From the NCBI RefSeq assembly GCF_019925205.1, contig NC_083561.1, positions 13,143,217 to 13,207,216 on the forward strand: a DNA stretch of 64,000 nucleotides. Direction: 5' to 3'. Within the stretch, counting starts at the first letter, position 1. Each line of letters begins with the position of its first letter. Origin of the DNA: Metopolophium dirhodum (Eukaryota; Arthropoda; Insecta; Hemiptera; Aphididae). Below are positions 10,931-22,970 of this stretch, one piece after another. A program made the position numbers and the translations under genes. A model generated the notes under the pieces. The model was not told where the DNA came from. It saw nothing but the letters and a program-made list of their open reading frames with translations, and ran no database searches.

Positions 10931-13900
10931 AGTATTATAAGTTGTAATGTAAATCTTCTTGTACTTTTAAATTCTACTTGGAAGATATAATTTTGTTATA
11001 TAAAATGACGTATATTGTGTATACTGTGTTATTGCAGCGACTTAAGACCTTCTATGGTTGTGGGTAGGGGTAAAATCAGTTTAATCTAAATTATACTTAG
11101 GTATAATATATATTTTTTGTATACTGCGCGTTACTTGACTATAGTATTATAGCTATATTTTACAAACGTTTTGCTTGTGTTTAAAACCTTATAAATACAA
11201 TACTTGCACACAATAATGTCAATAACTATATGGGTGACAAATACCTACGATAAATATAAATTAATGGTAGAGAATGTGAAACTGACGAAATGGCGTATGT
11301 CCTTACATATTTATTTGTATAGGATGAACATGGGGTACTCGTCGAATATGATATCCAAGTGGAAATACGTATCTACACCAAAATAAACTTTCTCTGACGA
11401 TTAACACCCACTGCCCTTTTCAGCAATACATTAAACAAAATATAGTAGTCTGCAGGTATTCACAATTTTTTTTTTTCAATTTGATGCTCTTATTTACAAT
11501 ACCTGCAGAAAAACCAATTTTTGTACAACATATCTGTAAACGTAATAAATATAATAACTGAACATAACTATTTTTGTCGATCACAATACTGTGGGGCCTA
11601 AACTCTTGAAACTTTTGATGACATGTAAAAGTTAAGTATGTAGTGACTTATGGGCAACTAACTTTAACGCTACGCACAATCGTAATTCATATACCTATCC
11701 ACTCTTTGAAAAACAATAAATTGACGCGTTCGGTCGGTCCAGCATAGTTATTAGTTTTGACGGAATTTCGTCGTCCAACACCACCCGCATGGACGTTTTA
11801 GATCCTTAACCATCGTAAATCGAACAGACCGACGGAAGTGAAGAAAACAGCCAGTATTTTTCATAAAGAACCTATATACCTGAATACCGCGGTGAAATGA
11901 GACAAGAATTACACTATAGACCACAACGGTATAATGTAATTTAGCGGGACAAAATATAAAGGCACGATCTGTTGGCCAAATATGGTATAGGCGTATCTAC
12001 CTATATGCAATGATGCACCAGGGTTTTGTCTATGACGCGATCGCTATAACCGCGGAATCTGCGCAAACACTATGTTGTTGGCTCTCTACAGTTGACCTAT
12101 GGCTGTATCACGCGGCTTTATAATAGCATCGGACCTACAGTAGATAAATAAAACAAGTTGTGTTAAATTTGATGCTACCCATTTATCCCCTCACCCCGAT
12201 AAGTATACTAGTGTAAGAACCTAAATATAATATAGATGCCACAATACCAGTCTAGTGGTGTATTAACCTATTAAGGCTTTGTTGTGGTTGGAGAAGGGGG
12301 TGTTAAATCCAAAGCATTATTTATAGCTACCTAATTTGTGTTTTTTATTCGTGGAAATTCCATTAATTCCAGGTTATACTTTGTACATACGCAAATATTA
12401 ATATTATTATAACATTATAATATGAATATCGGTTGACAAATGACTGAATGAGAATATAAATGATCGATGCATAAGATATTGGCAAAAAATTCTAAAAAAT
12501 ACGATTTTAATTTTTAAATCATATGCATAAACGTGTACCTTAGTTGTACGTGTACCTTATAGGTATGTTATGTTTATTTTTGGATAAGAATGCCGAACAA
12601 GTTTTATGTATACATATTGCATATATATTGTCTGATTGTTTTCATATAATTTTCGTGATTATTATATATTTAATAATATTATAATTATATTATATAATAT
12701 AGTATTATAATAATTAAATAATATATTATATAGGTATTATAAAAATAGTTATGGAATTTTAAATTATTATTATACTTAAAACATTGATAGGTACCTAAAT
12801 ATATACAAGTGTAAATAATTTTTTAGATACTGTGTATTTTTTTTTTTAATTCACTAACATGTGGGATGGATGTCTTAAAATATTTTATACATCGACCGAT
12901 GTGGCTATATTCGAAACACGCGAATATTTACTATACATAAGTGTATTAGTAAGTACTACATAATAGGTTTATTATGACTCAGTCGCGTGGATTTGTCTTT
13001 TAATTTTTATATCAACTTAAAGTACAAACAAACGGTAACGAACGACGCTCCAAGTGAAAACGTTTCCATATTCGTAGGTATAACATTTGTAATTCTAATT
13101 TGATTTTAAATTAAATACGTATACATTAATACATTATATTATATCTTACGAAATACGGTATATTATTATTTATTCATTGGCTAAAAGTACTATTATACTA
13201 CAGTAACGATAAGTATCCGGAAGTTAATTAATACATTCTGTTTATGTTCGCTTTTATAATTGTTGATATGTTTTGTTTTTTAAATCGTTAAGTGAATGCA
13301 AATTTCAAATTTTATCTTGCACCTTTCGGATTCTAATACGATAATATTGTATGTGAAAATGAGAAATTAGTTTTCTTGTAAAAATTACAAAGTATATGAA
13401 TAAATAGAAATATAATGTTTAATTTACAATGATTTTGTTTAATACTTTTAATCAAATAAAATGTATATAATTAAAATATAAAAATGTTTAAGTAGGTACG
13501 CGAATATGCTGAAACATAAATTATGATATCTACAGCCAGTATATTTTTTAAAGTGTGCTTATTGTATGGTTATTTATAAGGCACAAATACATTATGCACA
13601 AAGCACATTTCAACAGTATAAATTCTATGGGATTTCCGGGCTCTGTACATTACGACCGAAACATTAAAGTCGGTTATAATTTCATAAATAGTTCACAATT
13701 GATTGAGTATCGTATAAGATTCGTATAGGTAGGTACGTATTTAATACACATTTTTTGACATTTGTTAGGTGATGGGTGGAGTTAATAGTAACGTCTGATC
13801 ACGCAAACGTGTGCGGTATGATGGGTATCTGTTTTTTGTCAATCGTTTCACGCGTAACTATCTAACGGGTGCACCCTCGGGAAAAAATAATTTTAAATAT

Positions 13901-14660
13901 AAACAATTCCGAAAACCGGACAGCGTCTGTCCACCTTTTGACCCAGTGCCCTTGCACTCGTCGTCACTAATCACCGTCCATTTGTCTTTGGACCCGATCC
14001 CCGTACGAGTATATATTATTATATGAAATATACAGTGTTCGTCTGTATGCGCGCGTGCGCGCATGTGTGTGGGGGGCGGCAGAGGTGGCGAAGGGTTACG
14101 CAGGTGCCGCCGCTGCCGTAATGTGTGTCAAGGGGAAGGTCCCGTTGACGAATCATCAAAACAACAACACACTGCAGCAGTGTATATTATACTATGTACA
14201 TATATACACACAAAAGCATACACACCGCGTTCACCCACTCGATGAGCACACGAAGGGGTTGTATCGTTTTAAACTTTCGTGACACGATTCGTATAATATA
14301 GTAAAGTACCTATATTATATTTAGCAAACGACGTGTCCTAACATTTTGGGTGCAATATAGTATAGGTAGGTACGCATAGTGGACAACATATTACGGCAAA
14401 AATAATATTATGTGCGCTTTTTATCGGCCAGACTAGTATTGTTATAATTTATATTGTTATATGTACAGGTCTTACGTGTCTTGTAAAACGAAATAAACAA
14501 AGGAAAGGAGATAAAATTAAAAAAAATAAAAAATAAAAATTGAATTTGAATAATTATCACGTTGTTCCCATTGTCACACCGCAATTTCGTGTTCCTAATA
14601 TACAGTTCATATAACCTATATAATGTATACATATATGTTTATCGTGCGGGGCTTATCGTT
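10931..14660. other. non-coding stretch, AT-rich with a mildly CpG-rich segment
   Basis: No gene is supported. About 13.80-14.28 kb is richer in G and C and has short open frames on both strands without recognisable domains or splice sites. The rest is AT-rich. Confidence 0.45.
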
Positions 14661-14750
14661 TTATAAATAGTTATCTAATAATGTACATATTAAGCTTTTT
14701 TCAAAATTAATTTGTCGTCGTGCTCGACGGTTCCCACGATCGTAGCTTAC

Positions 14751-16064
14751 CTTTTTGTCGGTGAGCTTCTCACATCTCCTCATCTTGCATATTTGATGGC
14801 TCTTATCGTTTCTGCATGGTGCGCAATCGCCACAGTTGTCCTTCCGCTGACACCCTATGCACTCGCCACACCGTTTTCGCTTCTTTTTTGTCTGCTTGTC
14901 CATGCCGTTGGCGCCGTTCTCGCAGTGGTCCGAATCCATCATGGACCCACCCACATTGCTGACATTGCCACCACCCGTCATGCCAATCACGTTGTGCTGG
15001 ACTAGAGGTGACTTGAACCCGGCGGTGCTGCTCACGGCAGCCACCTGTCCCGAACTCTCCACACTGGAACTGCCCACGCCGTCACTTTCCACCGAGCTGT
15101 CCATGCTGGACGCCCGCACTTTTCGTCTTTCTTTTTTCCGGGACTCTTGTAGCCCACACGGCGACAGCGTATCCTCCATCTTGATTGAGTCGATGTACGT
15201 ACCTCCTGCGTTCTGGTACACGTGGTTGGGTATCTGGGCAGACACGATGGCCACTGGTTCGGTTTTCACCACCGTCAGCAGCGTTGCCTGGTTCTGGTGA
15301 TGTGGGGCGCCCATGAAGTTGCCCTGAATGATGGTGTTCTGGTGGGGGTGGTGGTGGTGGTGGTGGTTTTGCTGCGCGAACGCTTGAGGCGGGGGTGGGG
15401 GTGGTGGGTATTGCGGACTCTGGAACAAGTGTATGGTGCCGGCTCGGTCGTCCAAAAACTGCTGCTGGATGCCTGGCACCAGGGTGGGATAGCCTCGGGG
15501 TCCAGTAGCTGCCGCCACGTTAACCGTGGACAGCGTATGAAAGCTGGGCAAACCAGGTGACTGTGTCGGCGACACAGCCGCTGGCGTCAGCGTGGTCAAC
15601 GATACCGTTTCCGGTTGCTGTTGGTCGTTTTGGAAGTTGAACTGCGACTGGAATGATGGCAACTTGCTGCCAGCCGGCGACGGTGGATAATCGTAAGACC
15701 CCTTAGACATGGAGTCTTGCGAGTTGCTACCGTCCAGCTTACTCTCCCACGGCCGGTATGACTGCGGTTGTGGTAGGATCATAGTGGTCGGGTACAGGTC
15801 CGGCCTGTGTAGCCCGTCCTGGTTGTAATCCCAGTGCATGTCCATTATCCGACCGGTGGTCGGGTCGTAACCATCGCCTGGACCGAGCCGGGCGCCCAGC
15901 CCTTCGGCCAGCTCGACCGCCGAGAACGAGCTGAACGGTGGTAGACCTGGCGCAGGGCCTGGTGTCTTCGATTCGGGTACGGTTGATGACGGGGTGGCAG
16001 GCTGTGGTGGCGGGAAACCCGCCGTACCATATGAGGCCATGGCCTCCCCGCCACCCTCGCTCAT
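14751..16064 (-). CDS. Tet: 5' coding exon with CXXC zinc finger, probably Tet dioxygenase
   Basis: This minus-strand exon encodes 438 residues and stops in phase 0 at a strong donor (AAAAAG then GTAAGC, intron from 14750). The final part, residues about 393-438, is a CXXC zinc finger. Its eight zinc ligands are Cys399, 402, 405, 411, 414, 417, 426 and 431, behind a KKKRKR basic patch and with the KSHQICK motif. This fits the CXXC class of Tet and CXXC4/5/10 proteins, which bind unmethylated CpG DNA. The rest is low-complexity, rich in Pro, Ser, Gln and Gly, with a His run. Translation should begin at the ATG at 16064 (A at -3), because the frame upstream has a TGA at 16106-16104 and the nearest upstream in-frame codon of the open frame is GTG. 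An acceptor (TTTGTTTGTAG) puts the exon start at 16119. Tet (oxidation of 5-methylcytosine or RNA methylcytosine) is favoured because insects carry this CXXC as a separate N-terminal exon. The catalytic exons are not in the window, so a stand-alone CXXC protein remains possible. Confidence 0.7.
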
Positions 16065-16087
16065 ACTAGCCGACGTTGCAGCCAGCG

Positions 16088-16099
16088 TCACGTTCCCAT
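16088..16099 (-). other. minimal upstream ORF ahead of the Tet start
   Basis: In the 5'UTR part of the same exon, ATG GGA ACG TGA forms a three-codon uORF that ends 23 bases before the proposed start codon at 16064. It would be expected to modulate initiation. Its position is read from the sequence; the effect is inference. Confidence 0.4.
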
Positions 16100-16119
16100 C
16101 GCGTCACTTCTGACGTACA

Positions 16120-18089
16120 CTACAAACAAATAAAACAGAAAAAATTCGAGCGTTACGTTTATAATATTATGGTAACACAGGGAAATTTCTTCAAAAATAA
16201 CCCGTCGATAATATCACAGTCCGGAGGGATGCGGTTTCTCTCACTAAAGTCTAAACCAACAACATTCACAGGATTATTATTGGTACCTACATGGCTACGT
16301 GCCTATACAATATACTATACCTACACGTATATAATACGTACCTATATATAATAACAAAGGGTTCGATTTCTATTGCTGTACGACTCGTACCTACCTGGTG
16401 TTATACAGTTATAATAATATTGGGAAAACGAGAGGGAAGTGTAGGGCTATAGACAGATCACTGCAGATCGTTTGTGCGTGAACCGTAATAAAGCTGGTAC
16501 ATATATATAGTTAATGATTCGATTACAAAACTTATGAATCACAGAATATCAGTAACAGTTGTTGCTTTATACACTAGATGTCAATGTCAACGGTGAAACT
16601 TCTTAAAAAAAATATAAAAACATACCCCGCGACCTACACCACGAAGTAATTTCACACGAGGGTTGACGCGGAAAACGTAATGGAGACAAGTATATCCCAC
16701 TAAAATGCTCACCCCTACCAGAATAGTTTCCCTCGTTTTCACGATAATGCGAAATATTTTCCGCTCAAGCACGTTCGGTCTTTATATTGAATTAGTAAAA
16801 CGGTCGATGGGTTCCGTCTCGAAAATGGTTTTATGGAATGTCTACAATGGTCGGTGGCAAAAATAGTATATATACCAATAGCAATCATATAATTCCATCG
16901 TTGGCACGAATAGAGATACCTATGTCATATTTATCAAATTAATCGAAAATTAACACAAAACCTATCGGTAACCGCTTACTGGTGCCTATGTTAGTTACAA
17001 TTTTTTCCCTCCGAAAACCGCGTCGTGTGAAACTCTAAATGGCAGACTGCGTTAAAAACACACACTGGTCCACATTATAATAAAATAATAATATTAATAA
17101 TAATCTGCGACGGCGGTCGTGCACGTCGGTTAATCAGGAAGGATGTTTTTATTGTTGAATAAAAACACTTTATTTAATAAAACGACATACACAAATTCGT
17201 GTATATATATGTATATATAATAATATAAATACACATATATACACACGTTGTAAATATAAAACGCTGTTGATCAAAACTGCTACTGCACTCATGCGCGTAT
17301 ATGACAACAGCCAATTATAACGATATAATTTATTTTCCGACTAGACAGCCGATGAGTGAAAATTATCGAAACGAGCAAGTCAACAATTAAAACGAAAACC
17401 TAAAATAAGTTAGTCACAATATTAATAAATCCCTCGACAACCACGTGAGTGCAGACGCGAATAAAAATAACGGGTAGTTTGGGGGAAATTAACGATAAAA
17501 TGAAAACTCACGTGGGAAACTCAACAAAAATAAGGAATTTCAAAGTCATGTATAAATGGGTCAGAGACCGGAGTGTTTCCGGTATTGCGCTTTCGTTTTC
17601 AGTAGAGCGACGGCTGGGGGTTTGTTTGGGAACGTATCGAGAGGGAAATTTTCGCGGGCAACGACGCCGCAGTCATAAACCCAACACTCGACGTGCATGC
17701 TTCAAAATTCATATATGTATTATGATGATGATAAAAAAAAAACAACAATATAATCGAACAGTGAAAGCTCATTCGTTTACCGGTATTATTGATTTGGGAT
17801 TTAAAATCATCCGTTATGTAAAATAGTTCATAGATAATATAAATATTTAAAATTATGTTAAACATATTGAATTAAATAATAAAGCTGGGTATGTTACTAT
17901 AATGATAACGAAAAGTCCGATATAAACTGGTACCTACTACAAATAAAAGTTATGACATAATATCACCACAGTCAACTACACATTTAACATTTTGATGTAT
18001 TTCATAGATAGGTACTATGTACATCTACATGAATATTAATGTAGTAAAAAATTAATAATAACCGTCATTTTTGAGGAGGTGCTCAGTAC
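16120..18089. other. probable Tet 5' intron, non-coding
   Basis: AT-rich sequence between the acceptor at 16121-16120 (minus strand) and the CpG-rich block beginning near 18.1 kb. No gene is seen. A 125-codon open frame on the plus strand at 17449-17826 has no recognisable domain. Confidence 0.4.
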
Positions 18090-19320
18090 TCACTTAAGAT
18101 ATATGGTCCGGGTGTATGCGTCGTACTGCACTTTGGTCGAGCGGATACAAAGGGGACGACAAAAATAAATTTATTTTTTTTTTTTTATACGACGAGAAAT
18201 TTTTTGCGTACACTAGGGCACAAGCATACATGCATTCAACAATAATAATAATTATTACACTCACAAACATAAACGGACAACAAAACGGACACGACAGACA
18301 CACACGCGCGCGCCACTCACTGGGGCTCGCATACGCACACGCACCGCGACACGACTGTTGCCTGGGTGTAAACGACGGACGGACGGACGCGGCACCACGC
18401 ACTCACACACACATACACACACACACACACGCTAACTCACACACACACTGACTCACACGCACACGCATCACGCACGACGCACATTGCACACAGGGTACAT
18501 AATAATAATAATATAACGTTCGGCGCGCGCATACGCACGCCGCAGACGGCGCTCATGACGGCGACGGCCCATCGCGCGCTTACGAAGCGGTACGGAGATG
18601 TAGTTGTCGGCCGGTCCGCTAGAGGGGTAGGTTTTCCATATAATATTATAATATTATAATATTATATTGTTATTATAATATATATATATTATACATATAT
18701 TTATTATTTTTTCGCGCCGTCGATGTACCACCACCACCACGCGCAATATCGGTTCGTCGTCGCGTCCCGTTGGGGCCGCGCACCGCTTCTATTGGTGGGG
18801 GGAACCGTGGCAGCGGCGACATCCCCCTACCAGGTGCCCCCGCCAACGCGCTGACGGGGTGGCAGCTGTACACCACCGCGTGCAGCCGTCGTCGACATCG
18901 CACCACCGCGCACGCACGCGGTCACTGTGAGTGTTCGCCGCCGCATCCTCTGCCTATATGCCGTCTTCATTGCCGCCGACGTGATGCAATACGGTATTTA
19001 TGCGCGTATAACGCACCAGAACCTTACCCCCGCCCGCCCACCATCGTCGTCCCTTTTGTGTACCCCCGCGCGAACTATTTACCCCCCCCCCCCCCAGCCG
19101 TGGTATATATACATATCATATATTATAATACGCGTATATGTCGGGCCGTCCATTTATTTATTGTTATATATTTTTTTTCTGTTTTAATTATTAATATTGC
19201 TTTTAATCGGAATACAAAACCAGTTTGTGCGGCGAACAAAAGGCCCGACGACGGACGGACTTATAAAGTTTCGTGCAGCGTAATACACGTTGGCGAGTAG
19301 TGGTGAGGAGGAGGAGGGTC
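18090..19320 (-). promoter_or_regulatory. CpG-rich block, likely Tet promoter and 5'UTR exon
   Basis: GC- and CpG-rich region upstream (on minus) of the CXXC exon, containing an imperfect CA repeat at about 18392-18482 and a poly-C tract at 19082-19095. Several minus-strand donors are candidates for a first-exon end: GCTTC then GTAAGC (exon end 18584), CCCCA then GTGAGT (18321), and TTAA then GTGAGT near 18089. Any of these could join the acceptor at 16120 and supply the 5'UTR. No long coding frame with protein character is present. Which donor is used cannot be decided from sequence. Confidence 0.4.
18392..18482. repeat. imperfect CA repeat
   Basis: CA dinucleotides interrupted by CT, CG and GA units. 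It generates poly-Thr/His open frames that are not genes. Confidence 0.85.
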
Positions 19321-21584
19321 AAAAAACAATTAAATATTATTATACAATCGTCTGTTGCAGCTAGTGTGCTCGTCACCAGAATTTACCATGGCGTAGTGGC
19401 GTACTGCATATTATAATATTATTAGGTATGGGCTCGACGTACGATTTCGCGTAGGTAAATGGAATATTATAATATCAGTGTACCAGACGATCGACATAAT
19501 ATCTCAAACTATTCACTCCGCGAAATCGTCGCGTATAGAATAGAAAACAAGTAAACTGCACATGTAATGATGTAAATAAATGTCGAGAACAATATATCGG
19601 ACCTTTTGTACATACAAGACTGCCAAAACTCAATAACTATAACTTTTATGGTTTTTCGAGTTAAAGCATCGACCTGTAGTCTTAACTCGACTAACCTACC
19701 ATAATAATAATTTGTTTATCTAAAAAATTACTCCTAAATCCTAATAATACCAAAATAATCGCCAACATAATACAAATTTTGTAGTGTATGTCAAGTTCCT
19801 TATAAAAAGAAATTCGTTCGGTTCCTCGTTCTTTTTTTAAAAACGGAATTTATTCTGTTCCTTGTTCCTTAAAAACAAAGAGTAGATTCAATTTTAAAAT
19901 TGAATTTTTTCGTAAATTTGTATTTTGAGTTGTGGCAGTCCTGTATAAGGGTGCGATATTGTACATAGTACCTACTACATACACTATATCAAAACTGAGT
20001 TATAAAAACACAACTGTTCGCCGTCGACTCCTTTGGGAGTCACTAAAAACGTCCATCGAGTTTTCAGTTGTTTGCCTGCATCCCCATACACCAGTGTATA
20101 CATAGAACCATAAATATTCGTTATTAATTTATTCTTTTTCCAGTGTACCTATTATTTAATAACTGTTTTTTAAACACCTAAAAATCATTACTCATAAAAT
20201 ACAGTCTCTTAAATTAAATTTCACCGTGCCATATATTATATATATATACACGTTTTAACGAAACTTTTTAATAAATATTTCACTTTTTTACCACGAATTT
20301 TCACGTTCAATATTTAATAACGTAAGTTATGAATATATAGGTTGTAGGTACGCAATGGATTCGATATTACAAATGCAATGACTATTTTTTTCAACTCTAA
20401 TAAACGTTTTCCAAGCATATTTTAGTGTGATAAAAATTAATTTAAAACTTATTTGACCAAAAATACAAAAATCTACGAAATATTTATAACTCATACCTTA
20501 TAGTACTAATTTAAATAAATTTAATAGAATTAATTACATTATATGTTGAATACAACTAATAATATAGACAATATTTAATTTTAGAACTGGGATTAAGATT
20601 TGCAAAGTCTTTCTTTTTTAGTGTTTATCATATCCCTATATGCGGAAATTGTGTTTCTAGCGATACTGATTATTTTAATAAGTAACGTTTTTATTTCTTA
20701 TTTATTGACAAATTTGACAATAATGTAATTTTTAGGATATTCTTTACAAATTTTAATTTTCTTCAGTATTATAAATAACTTTTTATTAAATATTGGTTGT
20801 TTATTATTTGTCTGAGACCACAATTTATAACTTTTGCAAACTCGTTTATAATTTAACTGTACGAAATATCTTATTGTTGATATAAACATCACCATATTAC
20901 AGTGGACTAGGTTACCTATCATATAATAAATGATAATATACTTGACGCAACACTCGTTAACCACCGTTATTATTATATCTTGATATCTACAAATCATTAG
21001 GTAAAGAGGCAATAACGGTATTTTAATTTTAGTTTTTCTGCAGTAGGTACCTACCTTGCCAACATCACTGCTAGTGGGTAATTTTGTTTTTGATGTGTTT
21101 TTAAATTATTATTTTAGAGAATGCCGAAACCTCTGTGTAGCTTCCGACTTACAAATTCCGGTACAATATTTGATGTTGTTGATAACTTTAATATTAGAGT
21201 GAAACACCCATCATCAAATTTAAAGATAAGGATATATTATCTAGGCCCTATGGCATCTTCTTGGCTTCAATAAAATTAACATTTACATTTAAAGGAGGAG
21301 AATGTGTGCTAATGATCTATCGCCATCCCATGCCAGTGCACCATGCCGCGTTTGCTGTGTATTAACATCAAATTAATTAAATGTATAAAATTTTCTGTAA
21401 TATATCTTAAGTCTTTTCAGCTATTAATAGTCGAAATCATACTAAGCGTGGAGTTTGTTTATCAAGATGATCAAGGTGCTGTTGTAAGACGAAGACGCAT
21501 CACACGCGGGTTCGGGATCCTCTTAAGAGGACGTAACACTGGTATTTGTAGTCTCCGTCTTACCAGTGCGTAACATAGCAAATG

Positions 21585-21893
21585 TACGCTCAGCAGAACA
21601 CTCGTAGCTTCGTTAGTTTAAACGTTAGAATTAATTGACATATTATGAAACTTGATGGTTAGAACATTATCCGTGTTTGTACAGTGGTTTTTACGATAAT
21701 TCAGTTTTTAAGTGAGTTATGAGCATTTTTAATTTACGGTATATTATATACGCATAACTTGCTAAAAAATAACTATCGTAAAAAACCATCATACAAACAC
21801 AGGTAATATTCTTACCAACAAGTTTTATAATAAATCAATCCACTCTAATTTTTAAACTAACTAAGCTACAGGTGTTCTGCTGAGCGTAATACA
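21585..21893. mobile_element. foldback/MITE element with about 115-bp inverted arms
   Basis: The left arm, from ACGCTCAGCAGAACACTCGT at about 21585-21698, is inverted in the right arm at about 21774-21893, which ends ACAGGTGTTCTGCTGAGCGT. The arms diverge by roughly 15-25 percent by eye and flank about 75 bp. The block just left (21516-21584, CTTAAGAGGACG through AACATAGCAAA) resembles 57728-57790, so the element family may be larger. No coding capacity is seen. Confidence 0.7.
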
Positions 21894-22123
21894 AATGTTA
21901 AGTCTTCTTAAGAAATTAGATAACCTAATATACCTATATCTTAAATATTATTTAAATTGCACCAAAAATATACATTTAAAATATAGTTTTAGATTTTGTA
22001 AATGAATGTTGCGATGAATGTATTAGTTTTGCAATGATATAGTTATGCAAAAGTAGAAAATTCCTAATACACCTTTTTAAAGTATCTGGGATAAACTAAA
22101 AAAAAATTACAATATAACGGAGA

Positions 22124-22970
22124 ATTTTACGCAAAACCAACTTACGACAAAATCGATTTTGTTGTAATTCAAAAATGAATAATGTCTGAAACGAAGATCA
22201 AATTTTTCAAGCCGGCATATTACGGTGTCCGTGTGAAAATCGCAGATTTATGGTATAAAGTCCACCGGTCACCAACCGTAATGTTTATATAAACTTGAAC
22301 ATTGCACTAATTAATATTCATATTAGAATTTCCTAGATATAATTTAATTTTCAAAATATTTTGGATCTCTTTGAGCTATTTATAAACATTTGAAATTTTT
22401 TTTCTATAAATAATAAATATTGATACATTTTTTTAATGTTTAGTTCTGAAATGTAATACAAGATTTTTCATAAGTTATTTTTACAGGAATCGAAGTATAT
22501 AGAAAAATCATATACACTATTTCTATTTATAGATATTTTGTGTTCTAATTTTTACAAAATTTGACTTTGTAAGTATCCGATTAAAAATATATAAATCGCA
22601 GGGACTTATAATATTTAGATTAATTTTGAACTACTACAAGCTTACGAACCTATTTTACACCGTTCTACTGCTATGTAGGTACTTACACCTATATTGACAA
22701 ATTAATATCATTAATATATTATACCTATAGGTATAAGCGATACATTGAGCTGAAATTAGTTAAAAAAACTACAATACTAGGTACTAACAGAAAAATGAAT
22801 TACTTAATTAATATAATATTACTAGCTATAAATTATATAATTAACTAAGTCAATTACGATAGATAGTTTATGATTACAGTGATTGATTTTTGAGCTAAGT
22901 ATAAAAATATTAAATACTAAAAAAAAATCAATTTCGACAAAAACTGGTTTTGCGAAAAGATTTCTGTTAT
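22124..22970. mobile_element. interspersed repeat with inverted ends
   Basis: The left end (ACGCAAAACCAACTTACGAC and a following AAAATCGATTTT) is mirrored near 22925-22965 by TTTCGACAAAAACTGGTTTTGCG. A related stretch occurs at about 45103-45140. This suggests a non-autonomous DNA transposon family with degraded termini. Confidence 0.4.

Noticed and set aside
13811..14064. exon-like frames on both strands near 13.9 kb
   Set aside because: Composition is mildly GC-rich, but no acceptor and donor pair in the phase needed after the CXXC exon could be found.
16065..16091. extension of the Tet frame to position 16091
   Set aside because: The codon at 16091 is GTG, and a TGA lies upstream in frame in the same exon, so the ATG at 16064 is used instead.
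17449..17826. 125-codon plus-strand open frame
   Set aside because: No domain, starts in AT-rich intron-like sequence and lies antisense to the Tet 5' intron.
18770..19300. 176-codon plus-strand open frame
   Set aside because: Low-complexity and Pro/Arg-rich in CpG-dense DNA next to poly-C. No family resemblance, and the opposite strand is the likely promoter.
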